A stretch of 51,711 nucleotides of DNA from positions 1 through 51,711 of the forward strand of contig PNJQ01000019.1 in assembly GCA_013821985.1 (NCBI GenBank), written 5' to 3'. The notes under the pieces are model-generated. The model did not search any database and had not been told where the DNA came from. It saw nothing but the letters and a program-made list of their open reading frames with translations. Positions 25,201 through 33,576 of this stretch are shown here, one piece after another (the stretch's first letter is position 1; every line of letters starts with the position of its first letter). This DNA is from Opitutus sp. (GTDB taxonomy: Bacteria; Verrucomicrobiota; Verrucomicrobiia; Opitutales; Opitutaceae). Position numbers and translations under genes: made by a program.

Positions 25201-25617
25201 CCATTTTCGCTGGTCGGCATCATGCCGGCGCACGCGGTGATGGGCGCGTTCTTCACCGCGACCTCGATGATTGGATTCATGGCCGGCGCGGGAATCGTGG
25301 TGCGCAATTCGATCATCCTCGTCGATTTCATCGAACTCCGCTTGAGCCACGGCCGCTCGCTGGCGCAGGCGTGCATCGAATCGGGTGCCGTGCGCTTTCG
25401 TCCGATGATGCTGACGGCGCTCGCGGTGGTGGTCGGTGGCCTCGTGATTCTCGCCGATCCGATTTTCCAAGGGCTCGCGATTTCGCTGCTCTTCGGCGCC
25501 ATCGCCTCGCTGCTCATCAGCCCGCTCGCGGTGCCCCTGATTTACTACATGACCCATGCCGGACGGACGGACCATTCGGTCGCGCCGGTTGAACTGCCCG
25601 CCGCTTCCTCCCGATGA
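22258..25617 (+). CDS. RND efflux permease (AcrB/HAE1-type), with an atypical insertion
   Basis: A 1119-residue proton-driven inner-membrane pump with twelve helices. TM4 carries the proton-relay pair in [69 protein letters not shown] and [14 protein letters not shown] are further RND signatures. It is about 70 residues longer than AcrB. One insertion near residues 295-315 ([20 protein letters not shown]) is encoded by GC-rich palindromic DNA matching an intergenic repeat; another is at ~535-560. The substrate is not readable; the neighbours suggest sulfur compounds. The stop overlaps the rhodanese start by 4 bases. Confidence 0.95.
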   Translation: MSSPGLVPATARRFGLAGRMAAMFIDSKLTPIMVAASLLLGGFAVLMLPREEEPQIKVPMIDVMVGMPGATAQEVENRVTRPMEKLLWEIADVEYLYSTASPGGNLTIVRFKVGTDLETALVRLNQKLQTNSDKIPPGVSPPLIKPRTIDDVPVVALTFHSTRYDHFMLRRIAAQVEESVKAIPMVAETTIIGGTRRQVRVQLDPNALTARNLSASYLVPMLQQANSQTHTGAQAFGNAEMLLQTGTFLRDANEVGGIVVGVHADRPVYLRDVAKIVDGAEEPANYVLFGRGASSPVAGVGDPSPAAARPATPEMAEQAAVTLSLAKRPGANAVEVVSAVNEKIAALRGTLIPADVEVTLTRDYGATAAEKSNELLLHMGIAVFGVAILIMLFLGWRESLVVLLAIPVTLGLTLLVFYLYGYTLNRITLFALIFSIGILVDDAIVVVENIVRHMNLPGGRQRPLIEVAIEAVDEVGNPTILATWAVIAAVLPMAFVSGMMGPYMRPIPIGSSAAMLFSLLVAFAVTPWAALKVLRGHHNRDGHTAEFVPAVQDEDAMPDTAFTRLYQRFMQPLLDHRGWRWGFLAVVAGLTVGSLALVGVGAVKVKMLPFDNKSEFQVIINLPEGTTLEQTARAAREMAAALRIEPEVRDYQVYAGTASPFNFNGLVRHYFMRRGSNVADIQVNLLPKHDRAAQSHDIAKRIRPRLEQIAARYDAAVAVAEVPPGPPVLQTLVAEIYGPSEEARLALAEKVRAIFLRTPGVVDTDWYVESAQPKTILRVDKAKAAHHGITEAAIARTVQLGVQGFPVTLLHAPAEREDVPIVLELPRDARARPEDLLALTVRSEMNPAAPLVPLRELVTVERTLGERNIYHKNLLNVTYVTADVAGVVESPVYAILDLNRQLAQLDGREFGGTQPGVKIHNATMPFDDREPAMKWDGEWQVTLEVFRDLGLAFGAVLILIYMLMVGWFKNYSTPLIVMTVIPFSLVGIMPAHAVMGAFFTATSMIGFMAGAGIVVRNSIILVDFIELRLSHGRSLAQACIESGAVRFRPMMLTALAVVVGGLVILADPIFQGLAISLLFGAIASLLISPLAVPLIYYMTHAGRTDHSVAPVELPAASSR
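23145..23195. repeat. Palindromic element embedded in the RND permease coding sequence
   Basis: AGCCGGCGTCGGCGACCCC (23148-23166) matches 17 of 19 bases of the intergenic element at 36186-36204, and continues as a GGC-rich inverted arm (GCCCGGCTGCAGC...GCCGGCC). In frame it encodes the [15 protein letters not shown] loop, which RND proteins normally lack. Confidence 0.55.
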
Positions 25618-26015
25618 CTACGTTCCTTCTCTTCCTCGTCGCGGCGATGGCCGCGCTGGCGATTTATCAACTCATCCTCGCCCGGCCCGGTATGCCGCTG
25701 GACGAAGCGAAGGCTGCGCTCCAAGGCGGCAGTGCCGTGCTGATCGATATCCGCGAACCGGCGGAATGGACCGCCGGCGTGGCGAAGCAGGCGGCACTCC
25801 TGCCGTTCAGCGATCTTCGCGCCGAACGCGCGAAGTGGGGCGCGTTTCTCGAGCAACAAAAGGGCAAGCGTCTCCTGCTCTACTGCGCGTCCGGCACGCG
25901 CTCTGGCCTTGCCGCCAGGCGTCTGCGCGCGGAGGGCTTCAACGCCGTCAATGCCGGCTCGCTGCGCGATTGGGATCGGGCGGGCTGGCCGATCTGTGCG
26001 CCGAAACGGCGGTAA
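25614..26015 (+). CDS. Membrane-anchored rhodanese-like sulfurtransferase
   Basis: A 133-residue protein. An N-terminal helix ([21 protein letters not shown]) anchors one rhodanese domain: [27 protein letters not shown], then the active-site loop [17 protein letters not shown] with catalytic Cys in CASGTRS, ending [13 protein letters not shown]. Single-domain rhodaneses move sulfane sulfur as a Cys persulfide. The anchor topology leaves open which face of the membrane it serves. ATGA overlap with the RND permease and a 2-base gap to the heme protein tie sulfur transfer directly to the pump. Confidence 0.93.
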   Translation: MTTFLLFLVAAMAALAIYQLILARPGMPLDEAKAALQGGSAVLIDIREPAEWTAGVAKQAALLPFSDLRAERAKWGAFLEQQKGKRLLLYCASGTRSGLAARRLRAEGFNAVNAGSLRDWDRAGWPICAPKRR

Positions 26016-26017
26016 TC

Positions 26018-26665
26018 ATGCGCGTCTCGCTCTGCCTCCTTTTCCTTCCACTCGCCGCCGGTGCCGCGGACACGCCGCCCGTGCGCGCGGAGTTCGTGGC
26101 GCCGGACCGGCCGGAATTGGCCGCTCTCGTGCGCGCGGGCGAAGCCGCTACCGCCGAGGTCGCCACCAAGTTGCTGGCGGAACTCACGGTCGCGATGAGC
26201 GACGGTCGGCCCGAGGCCGCGGTGGAGGTGTGTCACCTGAAGGCGTTGCCCGTCACGGCGGAAAAAAACGCTCTCTTGCCCGAAGTGCTGGCAGTGAAAA
26301 GGACGAGCGATCGTGTGCGCAATCCCGTGAACGCGCCTGACGCCGCGGAACAGCGCGCGCTCGCCCATGCCGCCACCCTGCTCGCCGCCGGCAAAACACT
26401 GCCGCCGCTGCTCGTCCAGCGCATCGAATCCGGCGCCTCCGGCTCTCTCGAATGGCGCGTGTATCGCCCCGTTTTTGTGCAACCCGCCTGCCTCGCCTGC
26501 CACGGCGAGCCGGCCGCCCAAAGCGCGGAGCTGCGCGCCGCCTTGCAACAGCGCTACCCCGCGGACGCCGCCCTGCATTACCGCGCCGGGGATTGGCGCG
26601 GCTTCATTCGTGCCACCGTCGCGTTTTCACCTGGTCAATCGAACCGCCCGCAACGCCGGCCGTGA
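26018..26665 (+). CDS. Exported DUF3365 (Tll0287-like) c-type heme protein
   Basis: A 215-residue protein with a signal peptide (MRVSLCLLFLPLAAGAA) and one CxxCH heme site near residue 160 (QPACLACHGEPAA). VCHLKALPVTAEKNALLPEVLAVKRTSDRVRNPVNAPDAAEQ and EWRVYRPVFVQPACLACHG, DWRGFIRATVAF are the DUF3365 landmarks. Tll0287-type domains have a PAS-like fold with heme c and are suspected redox sensors or carriers. A divergent copy lies at 32786-33418, so the island encodes two. Confidence 0.9.
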   Translation: MRVSLCLLFLPLAAGAADTPPVRAEFVAPDRPELAALVRAGEAATAEVATKLLAELTVAMSDGRPEAAVEVCHLKALPVTAEKNALLPEVLAVKRTSDRVRNPVNAPDAAEQRALAHAATLLAAGKTLPPLLVQRIESGASGSLEWRVYRPVFVQPACLACHGEPAAQSAELRAALQQRYPADAALHYRAGDWRGFIRATVAFSPGQSNRPQRRP

Positions 26666-26709
26666 AGGCGCTGCAACTCGCCGCACTTCTCCCCTCCTTT
26701 CGCTTTCCT

Positions 26710-26901
26710 ATGAAACCCAACGTTGGCTTCACTGACCGCATGATTCGCATCGTGCTCGGCGCCGCTGTGCTCGGCGCAGGCTATTATTTCAAGAGCTGGT
26801 GGGGACTCGTCGGCCTCGTGCCGATCCTCACCGGGATTTTTCGCTTCTGCCCCGCCTACCTGCCGTTCGGGATGAATACGTGCGAGAAGGACGGGAAATG
26901 A
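26710..26901 (+). CDS. Small DUF2892 (YgaP-like) membrane protein
   Basis: A 63-residue protein: MKPNVGFTDRMIRIVLGAAVLGAGYYF, helix 2 GLVGLVPILTGIFRFCPAYLPFG, then MNTCEKDGK. The FCP and TC cysteines on the exit side of helix 2 match the E. coli YgaP membrane domain. It differs clearly from the DUF2892-like protein at 19467 and is the second of the type in the island. ATG 26710 begins exactly at the family start; a reading from 26662 adds 16 unlike residues. Confidence 0.88.
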   Translation: MKPNVGFTDRMIRIVLGAAVLGAGYYFKSWWGLVGLVPILTGIFRFCPAYLPFGMNTCEKDGK

Positions 26902-26960
26902 ACGTCCGCCGGACCCGCGTGACCGTTGCCAGGCGCGCGATGCCGTCCTGAGCTGTCGCC

Positions 26961-27917
26961 ATGTGGACATGGGCCGAGTGGATCGCCGATCATGCCGTGC
27001 GGCTGGTCGGTCTGGACGCCGCGCGGGGTGCGGGTGCGGCGCTGCATTTTTTTGTCTATGATCTGCTGAAGATTTCCGTGCTGATTCTGACCGTGGCGTT
27101 CGTCATGGCCTTGGTGCGCGGTGCGCTGCCGCACGACAAGCTGCGCGCCAAACTCGAGGGCCGCGGCGGCCGCCTGCTCGGCTATCCGGCGGCGGCGTTA
27201 TTCGGGGCGTTGACGCCGTTTTGCTCCTGCTCGTCCGTGCCGATCTTCGTCGGATTCGTGCAGGCGCGATTTCCCATCGGCGTGGCGTTCGCGTTCCTGA
27301 TCACTTCGCCGCTCGTCAATGAAATCGCGGTGGCTCTGATGGCCGCAACGTTCGGCTGGAAACTCGCGCTCGGTTACGCCGGCGCCGGCGTCGCGCTCGG
27401 CATCACGGGCGGGCTCGTGCTCACGGCCTTGCGCGCGGAACGCTGGCTCGTGCCCAACTTCGCGGCCGCGCCGGCGGACGATGATGATGCGCCGCCGGAC
27501 GGCTGGCAGGCGCGCCTGCGGGACGCCGCGGACACGAGCGCCTTCATTCTGCGCAAGGTTTTCCCTTGGCTGCTCGCCGCGCTCGCGCTTGGCGCGGGCT
27601 TGCACGGCTTCGTTCCAGAGGGATTCTTTGAACAATTGTTCGCCGGTCGAGGGGCCTGGACTGTGCCGCTCGCCGCCCTCGCCGGTCTGCCGCTCTACGT
27701 CAGCGCGAACGCCACCATTCCGCTGCTCGAGGCGTTCGTGGCCAAGGGCGTGCCGCTCGGCACCGCGCTGGCTTTTCTGCTTTCCGCGGTCGGCGTCTCG
27801 CTGCCGGAGCTGATCATGCTGCGCAGCGTGATGACCGTGCGGCTGTTGATCTTGTTTTCCGCCGTCGTGCTTGTCGGCACGACGATTGTGGGTTGGCTGT
27901 TCAACGCATGGCCCTGA
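26961..27917 (+). CDS. DUF318/ArsP_1-type permease with Cys motif
   Basis: A 318-residue inner-membrane protein with about eight helices. The signature ALTPFCSCSSVPIFVGFVQARFPIGVAFAFLITSPLVNEIA near residues 90-130 is that of UPF0718/DUF318 permeases (PF03773). Members include ArsP, which exports trivalent organoarsenicals through this Cys-rich helix, and others of unknown substrate. A charged cytosolic loop (APADDDDAPPDGWQARLRD) divides the two halves. Given the neighbours, thiolated or methylated sulfur or chalcogen compounds are possible cargo. Its end overlaps the methyltransferase start by 10 bases. Confidence 0.92.
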   Translation: MWTWAEWIADHAVRLVGLDAARGAGAALHFFVYDLLKISVLILTVAFVMALVRGALPHDKLRAKLEGRGGRLLGYPAAALFGALTPFCSCSSVPIFVGFVQARFPIGVAFAFLITSPLVNEIAVALMAATFGWKLALGYAGAGVALGITGGLVLTALRAERWLVPNFAAAPADDDDAPPDGWQARLRDAADTSAFILRKVFPWLLAALALGAGLHGFVPEGFFEQLFAGRGAWTVPLAALAGLPLYVSANATIPLLEAFVAKGVPLGTALAFLLSAVGVSLPELIMLRSVMTVRLLILFSAVVLVGTTIVGWLFNAWP

Positions 27918-28549
27918 ACCCCGCCTACGGCTCCGAATTCTGGGACCACCGCTACGCCACGCCGGATTTCGTCTTCGGCACGGAACCGAATGACTTTCTT
28001 CGGTCAGTGGCCGATCGCATTCCCGCCGGCCCGGTGCTCTGTCTCGCCGAGGGCGAAGGACGCAACGCGGTCTTCCTCGCCCAGCGCGGCCATGTCGTGA
28101 CGGCGACCGACCTGTCCGCCACCGGACTCGCCAAGGCCCGCGCGCTCGCGGCCCAACGCGGCGTGTCTCTCGCGACCACCGTGGCTGATCTCTCGACCTT
28201 CGTCATCACGCCAGGCACGTGGAGCGGCATTGTGGCGATCTTCATGCACCTGCCGCCTGTGTTGCGCCGCGACGTGCTCACGCGCGCCGCCGCTGGACTT
28301 CGTCCGGGCGGCGTGTTCGTGCTCGAGTGCTACATGCCCGCACAACTCGCCTTCGGCACGGGCGGACCGAAGGATGTCGAGTTACTGCCCACGCTGGCCG
28401 AGCTGCGCGCCGAGCTGGCCGGACTCGAGTTCATCGTCGGCCGCGAACTTGAGCGCGACGTCCACGAAGGCGGCGGCCACACCGGTCGCAGTGCCGTGGT
28501 GCAGGTGTTGGCCCGCCGACCGGAGGCGGGGCGATCCGTTCGCGACTGA
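27908..28549 (+). CDS. SAM-dependent class I methyltransferase (TehB/TPMT-like)
   Basis: A 213-residue cytosolic protein: FWDHRYATPDFVFGTEPNDFL, SAM-binding motif I VLCLAEGEGRNAVFLAQRGHVVTATDLSATGLAKA, motif near IVAIFMHLPP, LRPGGVFVLECY. The W-D-x-R-Y and EGxGRNA features are typical of the small methyltransferases related to TehB and thiopurine methyltransferase, which act on thiols and on selenium or tellurium oxyanions. It overlaps the permease gene by 10 bases, so methylation of a toxic sulfur or chalcogen species followed by export is a reasonable guess. It ends the first half of the island. Confidence 0.9.
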   Translation: MALNPAYGSEFWDHRYATPDFVFGTEPNDFLRSVADRIPAGPVLCLAEGEGRNAVFLAQRGHVVTATDLSATGLAKARALAAQRGVSLATTVADLSTFVITPGTWSGIVAIFMHLPPVLRRDVLTRAAAGLRPGGVFVLECYMPAQLAFGTGGPKDVELLPTLAELRAELAGLEFIVGRELERDVHEGGGHTGRSAVVQVLARRPEAGRSVRD

Positions 28550-28902
28550 GCTCGGGGATCCGGACGCGCATTCCTCACTCCGTGTCCGGCCTGCTGGATC
28601 GTCCACCGCGAGCACGCCCCAGGCCGCGCTCGCCGGAAAAGGCCGCATCCAATCCGTCTCGTCCGCGGACGCGGCGGGAGGGCGCGGGATAACGGGCGGG
28701 GCGGAGGCCATGCTCACCGGTTCAACCCCGCAGAGCGGGAATCATTACCGGCGGCCGGCCCAACCGGTAAGGCAGCCTTATGTGCATGAGCATTTGCGTA
28801 TATAACTAGTGATGCGCAGTGAAACCGCAAGCGGCGCGCAGCGTCGAAGGAACGTTTCTGCGATGCTCGAGGTGCAACACCAACGCCCTCCCCGGCACCC
28901 TC
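28550..28902. promoter_or_regulatory. 353-base gap with second ArsR-like site before the FadL-like gene
   Basis: No convincing gene was seen; translated frames are low quality. TATGTGC-N10-GCGTATA (28779-28802) resembles the TATATGC operator of the ArsR promoter, with arms two bases farther apart, and abuts an AT-rich TATATAAC (28799-28806) that could be a -10. This suggests a second promoter of the island under the same repressor. Confidence 0.5.
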
Positions 28903-30306
28903 ATGAAAGCCTTGCGCTCAATTCTTCCGGCCGTCGCGACATTCGCCGCGGTCAGTCTCACGAGCCCGCTGGTTGCGACCAACGGCATGAACATGGAAGG
29001 CTACGGCCCCATCGCCACGGCAATGGGCGGCGCCTCGATGGCGTTCGACAACGGCACCGCCTCCGTGATCAACAACCCGGCGACGCTCGGTCTGATGAAG
29101 GAGCGCGCCCGCCTTGATCTCGCGCTGGGCGTGCTCGGGCCCGACATCACCGCGACCGCACCGAACGGCGCCTTCGCCGACTCGGAATCGACGGCGTTCT
29201 TCATGCCGGCGTTCGGCTACGCACGGCGCAGCGGCGATTTCACCTATGGTCTTGGCGTTTTCGGCCAGGGCGGCATGGGCTGCCAGTATGCGGGCAATAC
29301 GTGGCGCGGCCTCGGCTTTGGCCTCGAAAACCGCACCGAGGTCTCCGTCGGCCGCGCAATCGTGCCGCTCGCGTGGCAGGTCAGCGAGCGCCTCACCATC
29401 GCCGCGACGGCGGACTTCATGTGGGCGGGCATGGATCTCAAGATGGCGATGAGCGGCGCCCAATTCTTCGACCTCGTGATGCCGAACAGCCAGCAGTTCG
29501 GCCGCGCCTCGGGCACGATTATCCAGAGTTTCAACGGCATGATGGGCCAGCTGCCCGCGGGCACGAATGTCGATTACGCCTACTTCAACTTCTCCAACGG
29601 CAGCGATTTCACCGGCGCCGCGCGCGGCTACGGTTACGCCGGCAAGATCGGTCTCGTCTATCAGGCGAACGACCAGCTCACGCTCGGTCTCACGTATCAT
29701 AGCGAATCTGCACTGGGCGACCTGAAGGCCTCGGGGGCCGCGATGAGTTTCCAGCTCAATGTCCCCGGCATGGGCGCCATGGCGCAGACGCTGACCGGCG
29801 AAATGAAGGTGAACAATTTCGAGTGGCCCGCGATGTTCGGCGCCGGCCTCGCCTACCGCCCGAATGAGCGCTGGCTGATCGTCGCGGACGTGCGCGCGAT
29901 TTTCTGGGAAAACGTCATGCAACAATTCGCGATGACATTCACCGCCTCCGGCGCCGCGAGCAACGGGTCGTTCGCCGGCCAGTCGCTCAACGCCGTGCTC
30001 TTCCAGAATTGGGAAGACGAATACGTCTTCCAGATCGGCGCCGCTTATCAGGCGACGGACCGGCTGACGCTGCGTTTCGGCGGCAACTTTTCGAGTGACC
30101 CGATTCCGGATCGTTACCTGAACTGCCTTTTCCCCGCCACCATCGAACAGCACCTCACCGCGGGCTTCGGCTGGAAGTTCGACGAGCGCTCCAGCGTCGA
30201 TTTCTCCGCCACCTACGGCTTCGAGGTCGGCAAGACCAACGGCTACGGCATCCACATCACCCACGGACAGACGAACGCGCAGCTCATGTATAGCTACCGC
30301 TTCTGA
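28903..30306 (+). CDS. FadL/OmpP1-type outer-membrane transport protein
   Basis: A 467-residue exported barrel: signal peptide MKALRSILPAVATFAAVSL..., then the plug-like N-terminus TNGMNMEGYGPIATAMGGASMAFDNGTASVINNPATLGLMK, whose MGGA...NPA block is the FadL hallmark. Strands follow (YTFGLGVFG type, RADVRAIFWENVMQQFAM), ending QLMYSYRF with the aromatic C-terminus. FadL proteins pass hydrophobic compounds across the outer membrane. In this context uptake of elemental-sulfur-like or other hydrophobic sulfur species is possible but unproved. ATG 28903 directly precedes the signal peptide. It opens the second half of the island, 37 bases before the flavoprotein. Confidence 0.88.
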   Translation: MKALRSILPAVATFAAVSLTSPLVATNGMNMEGYGPIATAMGGASMAFDNGTASVINNPATLGLMKERARLDLALGVLGPDITATAPNGAFADSESTAFFMPAFGYARRSGDFTYGLGVFGQGGMGCQYAGNTWRGLGFGLENRTEVSVGRAIVPLAWQVSERLTIAATADFMWAGMDLKMAMSGAQFFDLVMPNSQQFGRASGTIIQSFNGMMGQLPAGTNVDYAYFNFSNGSDFTGAARGYGYAGKIGLVYQANDQLTLGLTYHSESALGDLKASGAAMSFQLNVPGMGAMAQTLTGEMKVNNFEWPAMFGAGLAYRPNERWLIVADVRAIFWENVMQQFAMTFTASGAASNGSFAGQSLNAVLFQNWEDEYVFQIGAAYQATDRLTLRFGGNFSSDPIPDRYLNCLFPATIEQHLTAGFGWKFDERSSVDFSATYGFEVGKTNGYGIHITHGQTNAQLMYSYRF

Positions 30307-30343
30307 CCGATTATTCCCTCCCGCGCTTCTCGGCCCTCTCGCC

Positions 30344-31576
30344 ATGAAAAACTTCGTCATCCTCGGCGCCGGCACTGCCGGCACCATCATGGCCAATAAA
30401 CTGGCCCGCGCCCTGCCCGCCTCCCAGTGGCGCATCACGGTGGTCGACCGCGACAACGACCATCCCTACCAGCCCGGCTTCCTCTTTGTGCCGTTCCACG
30501 GTTACGAGCCGCAGGACATCGTGAAGTCGCGCCGCAAGACGCTCAACCCGCGGGTCAACTTCCTCGAGGCGCTGATCGAGCGCATCGAGCCGGATCACAA
30601 CCGCGTCCACCTGAAGAACGGCACCGTGCTCGCTTACGATTTCCTTATCATTGCCACGGGCACGCAGCCGGTGCCGGCACAGAACGAGGGCATGCTCGGA
30701 CCCGAATGGCACAAGTCCGTGGGCGAATTCTACACGCTCGAGGGCTGCACCAAACTCCAGCGTCAGCTGGACCGCTTCGAGGGCGGGCGCCTCGTCGTGC
30801 ACATCGCCGAAATGCCGATCAAGTGCCCCGTCGCGCCGCTGGAGTTCGCATTCCTGGCCGACGCCTATTTTCGCGCCAAGGGCCTGCGAGACAAGGTCGA
30901 GATCGACTACGTCACGCCGCTGTCCTCTGCGTTCACCAAGCCGAAAACGTCCGAGGTGCTCGGCGACTTTCTCGACCGCCGGCGCATCCACCTGCAACCC
31001 GACTTCGCCCTCGCGCGCGTCGATCAGGAGGCGAAAAAAATCGTGTCGTGGGACGAGCGCGAGGTCCCCTACGACCTGCTCGTCACGGTGCCGACGAACA
31101 TGGGCGACCCCGTCATCGCGGCCTCGGGCATCGGCGACGAACTCAACTACGTCCCGACCGACAAGCACACGCTGCTCTCGAAGGTCGCGCCGAACATTTT
31201 CGCGATCGGCGATGCGACCGATCTGCCCGCCTCGAAGGCCGGCTCGGTGGCGCATTTCCAAGCCGATGTGCTCTTCGCCAATATCCAGAGCATCCTCGCC
31301 GGCCGCGCGCCCGAGGAGAAGTTCGACGGCCACGCCAACTGCTTCATCGAGACAGGCGGCGGCAAGGCGCTGCTCGTGGATTTCAGTTACGACGTCGAGC
31401 CATTGCGCGGCCACTACCCGATGCCCCTGGTTGGGCCGCTTTCGTTACTGAAGGAGACGCGCCTGAATCATTTCGGGAAGCTCATGTTCCGCTGGGTGTA
31501 TTGGAACATGCTGCTGCCCGCGCGCCCGCTGCCCGTGGGACACCAATTCAGCATGAGCGGCAAGAACGCCGCCTGA
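30344..31576 (+). CDS. Sulfide:quinone oxidoreductase-like FAD flavoprotein
   Basis: A 410-residue member of the SQR/FCSD/NDH-2 family: FAD site FVILGAGTAGTIMANKLAR, second dinucleotide block FLIIATGTQPVP, and NIFAIGDATDLPASKAGSVAHFQADV near the C-terminus. Cys are at about 133 (EGC), 160 (KCPVAP) and 331 (NCFIE), the three-Cys layout used by SQR to build a polysulfide on the FAD. The C-terminal PLVGPLSLLKETRLNHFGKLMFRWVYWNML is amphipathic and should dock it on the membrane. SQR oxidises sulfide to sulfane sulfur and reduces quinone. It is 45 bases ahead of the DsrC-like gene. The exact SQR subtype is uncertain. Confidence 0.9.
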   Translation: MKNFVILGAGTAGTIMANKLARALPASQWRITVVDRDNDHPYQPGFLFVPFHGYEPQDIVKSRRKTLNPRVNFLEALIERIEPDHNRVHLKNGTVLAYDFLIIATGTQPVPAQNEGMLGPEWHKSVGEFYTLEGCTKLQRQLDRFEGGRLVVHIAEMPIKCPVAPLEFAFLADAYFRAKGLRDKVEIDYVTPLSSAFTKPKTSEVLGDFLDRRRIHLQPDFALARVDQEAKKIVSWDEREVPYDLLVTVPTNMGDPVIAASGIGDELNYVPTDKHTLLSKVAPNIFAIGDATDLPASKAGSVAHFQADVLFANIQSILAGRAPEEKFDGHANCFIETGGGKALLVDFSYDVEPLRGHYPMPLVGPLSLLKETRLNHFGKLMFRWVYWNMLLPARPLPVGHQFSMSGKNAA

Positions 31577-31621
31577 ACGCCTCACGGCACGCTTCGATTT
31601 TCACCTCAACCTCGCTCCATC

Positions 31622-31939
31622 ATGGCCATCCGCAACCTCAACAACCGCTCCATCGACTTCGACGCCGAGGGCTTCATGACCAATCACAAGGATTGGGACC
31701 TCGAGCTCGCCAAACTCCTCGCCATCGAGGAAGGCATCCCCCAACTGACCGACCGCCACGTCGTCGTCCTCAATTTCATGCGCAAGGAATTCGAAGCCAA
31801 GGGCGATGGCCCGAGCATGCGCAAGCTCACGAAGGAAAGCGGCGTGCCGACGAAGGAACTCTACGAACTCTTCCCCGGCGGCCCGGCCAAAAAAGCCGCG
31901 CGCATTGCTGGTATCAAAAAGCCCCACGGCTGCATCTGA
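31622..31939 (+). CDS. TusE/DsrC-family sulfur-carrier protein (single conserved Cys)
   Basis: A 105-residue cytosolic protein: FDAEGFMTNHKDWDLELAKLLAIEEGI, then SMRKLTKESGVPTKELYELFPGGPAKKAARIAGIKKPHGCI. The penultimate Cys of the GCI tail is the universal persulfide carrier of the family. The second Cys, ten residues before in true DsrC of Dsr pathways, is replaced here by Ala/Arg (KKAARIAG), as in E. coli TusE. So it should shuttle sulfur by persulfide transfer rather than form the trisulfide used by DsrAB. No DsrAB, Hdr or tus genes are visible nearby. Confidence 0.95.
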   Translation: MAIRNLNNRSIDFDAEGFMTNHKDWDLELAKLLAIEEGIPQLTDRHVVVLNFMRKEFEAKGDGPSMRKLTKESGVPTKELYELFPGGPAKKAARIAGIKKPHGCI

Positions 31940-32024
31940 GCCGGGACCGTTCCTGTCCCTCGTAATCCGAATCGTTTTCGCGGCCTTTTGCTCGCGCACC
32001 GTCCGCGCCGCGAATCCGACCCGA

Positions 32025-32100
32025 AACGAGAACGATTAAGAGAACGATCCAGTCGGCCTCACTCCCCACTGTTTTCTTCGCTCACTGCTCACTGCTCACC
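32025..32100. repeat. Simple repeats before the DsrE-like gene
   Basis: Two unit types occupy the gap: ATCGTTCTC/GAGAACGAT-like units (32025-32048, with partner CGAATCGTTTTCG just upstream) and three tandem CTCACTG units (32081-32100). The first type recurs inside the 3' end of hisD and the second in the 3' end of yidD. Confidence 0.6.
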
Positions 32101-32115
32101 GATCCCACCCCCCCC

Positions 32116-32613
32116 ATGTCCTCCCCCGAAAAAATCAAAAAAGTCTCGATCATCGTCTCGCGCGGCTCGCTCGACGGTGTGTATCCCGGACTCATCATGG
32201 CCAACGGCGCCCGCATGGAGGGCATCGAAGCCAACCTGTTCTTCACCTTTTTCGGCCTCTACGCCGTCCTGCAAAAATATCAGGACACGCTGAAGATCGC
32301 CACCGTCGGCAACCCCGCCATGCGCGTGCCCGACGCAAAAGGCTTCGCGCTGCCCACGCTGCTCGGCGCCGTCCCGGGCATGTCCGCCTTTGCCACGAGG
32401 ATGATGCAAAAGGAAATGGAGAAACTCGATATTCCGCCGGTCAGCGAATTCACCCAGATGATCGCCGACGCGGGCGGCCACCTCTATGCCTGCAAGGCCA
32501 CGGTGGATATGTTTCACCTCACGAACGCCGACTTCGTGCCTCACATGGAAAAAGTTCTCACCGTGGGCGATTTCTACGAACTCGCGGCGGGCGGGCAGAT
32601 CATTTTCACCTGA
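32116..32613 (+). CDS. DsrE2-like (DsrE/DsrF/DrsH-like) sulfur-relay protein
   Basis: A 165-residue protein of the larger DsrE type: KKVSIIVSRGSLDGVYPGLIMANGARMEGIEANLFFTFFGLYAVL, GVGNPAMRVPDAKGFALP, and the conserved Cys in GGHLYACKATVDMFHL. DsrE2 proteins carry a persulfide on this Cys and often sit next to rhodanese and TusA in sulfur oxidisers. The hydrophobic stretch around FALPTLLGAVPGMSAF may give membrane contact. With SQR, rhodanese and the TusE-like protein it completes a plausible persulfide relay. It begins 176 bases after the DsrC-like gene. Confidence 0.92.
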   Translation: MSSPEKIKKVSIIVSRGSLDGVYPGLIMANGARMEGIEANLFFTFFGLYAVLQKYQDTLKIATVGNPAMRVPDAKGFALPTLLGAVPGMSAFATRMMQKEMEKLDIPPVSEFTQMIADAGGHLYACKATVDMFHLTNADFVPHMEKVLTVGDFYELAAGGQIIFT

Positions 32614-32785
32614 GCGCAAGCGGTTGTCCGGCGCTGTGCTGTCCGGCTTTCCGCGATATTCCCCAGCGGAGGAACCGTTGTTTCACCAGGCTGGGCGCTC
32701 AATCTTCGCTCCGCCGGACGACTGCGCATCTCTTGCGGTTGATCGCCGCGTAGCCAAACCGCCCGAAGGGGCGTATAGTTATCCT

Positions 32786-33418
32786 ATGAAAACCATGCTG
32801 TGCCTGGTCATGGCGTGCGGCGTTGGAACCGCACTGTTGGCGCAAGACCCGCAACCGGCCGAGCTGAAATTTTCCTGGGCCGACGAATCCGAACCGACGA
32901 CGACCGAACTCGCCCGTTCCGGCGAGCGGCTGATCGACCGCATCGGCGGCTCTCTCATGATGGAGGTGGAGCGCATGCTCGGCACCAAGGGCCTCGAGGC
33001 GGCGGTGCCGGAGTTGCACCTGAAATACCTCAACCCCCCGCGGCCGGTCGAAGGCCGCCCGCGCGTCACCGAGATCCGACGGACGAGCTTCCGCGTGCGC
33101 GAGCGGCGCAATGCGCCCGACGCGGCCGACCTCGCCGCACTCGAGTTGATCCGTGCGTCGCTCAACTCCGGCGAACAGCCGCCCAAAGTGCTCGTGCAAA
33201 AAGTCGAACGTCCGCGTGCCGCGACCGAGTGGCGCGTCTATCGCCCGATCTCCGTGGGGCCGAATTGCCTCCTCTGCCATGGGCCCGTCGAATCGCTGCA
33301 GCCCGCCGTGCGCAACGCCCTCGAGCGCTACTACCCGGAGGACAAGGCGACCGAATATTCCGCCTACGACTGGCGCGGCGTCATCCGTGTCTCCTACGAG
33401 TTGCCGGAGAAACCGTGA
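32786..33418 (+). CDS. Second exported DUF3365 c-type heme protein
   Basis: A 210-residue paralogue of the protein at 26018. Signal peptide MKTMLCLVMACGVGTALLA, then EIRRTSFRVRERRNAPDAADLAALELIRASLNSGEQPPKVLVQ and EWRVYRPISVGPNCLLCHGPVESL with one CxxCH. The closing block YPEDKATEYSAYDWRGVIRVSYELPEKP matches the paralogue's end. The two share the layout but diverge in sequence, suggesting different redox partners. A 172-base gap precedes it, so an internal promoter is possible, though the rhodanese behind it continues the same theme. Confidence 0.9.
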   Translation: MKTMLCLVMACGVGTALLAQDPQPAELKFSWADESEPTTTELARSGERLIDRIGGSLMMEVERMLGTKGLEAAVPELHLKYLNPPRPVEGRPRVTEIRRTSFRVRERRNAPDAADLAALELIRASLNSGEQPPKVLVQKVERPRAATEWRVYRPISVGPNCLLCHGPVESLQPAVRNALERYYPEDKATEYSAYDWRGVIRVSYELPEKP

Positions 33419-33576
33419 ATTTTGCGCCCCCCGCGCCGGCGCAGGCCTTTCGGCGCAGTGCGGGCAGTTTCGCCGCGTCCGCGGCGCTCCATCGGGAATT
33501 TCCCAGCGCGCCGAGACCGTTCGCGCCACCAGGCGCCTGCGCTTGCGACCGCCGCCGGGACAGGCATTTTTCCCGC

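Noticed and set aside
26898-26951. 17-codon frame overlapping the DUF2892 stop
   Set aside because: Too short and Arg-rich, without features; probably the untranslated gap before the permease.
28550-28805. Possible riboswitch in the GC-rich gap before the FadL-like gene
   Set aside because: Some ACCGG/CCGGT complementarity exists, but I could not match a known riboswitch core; only the ArsR-like site is reported.
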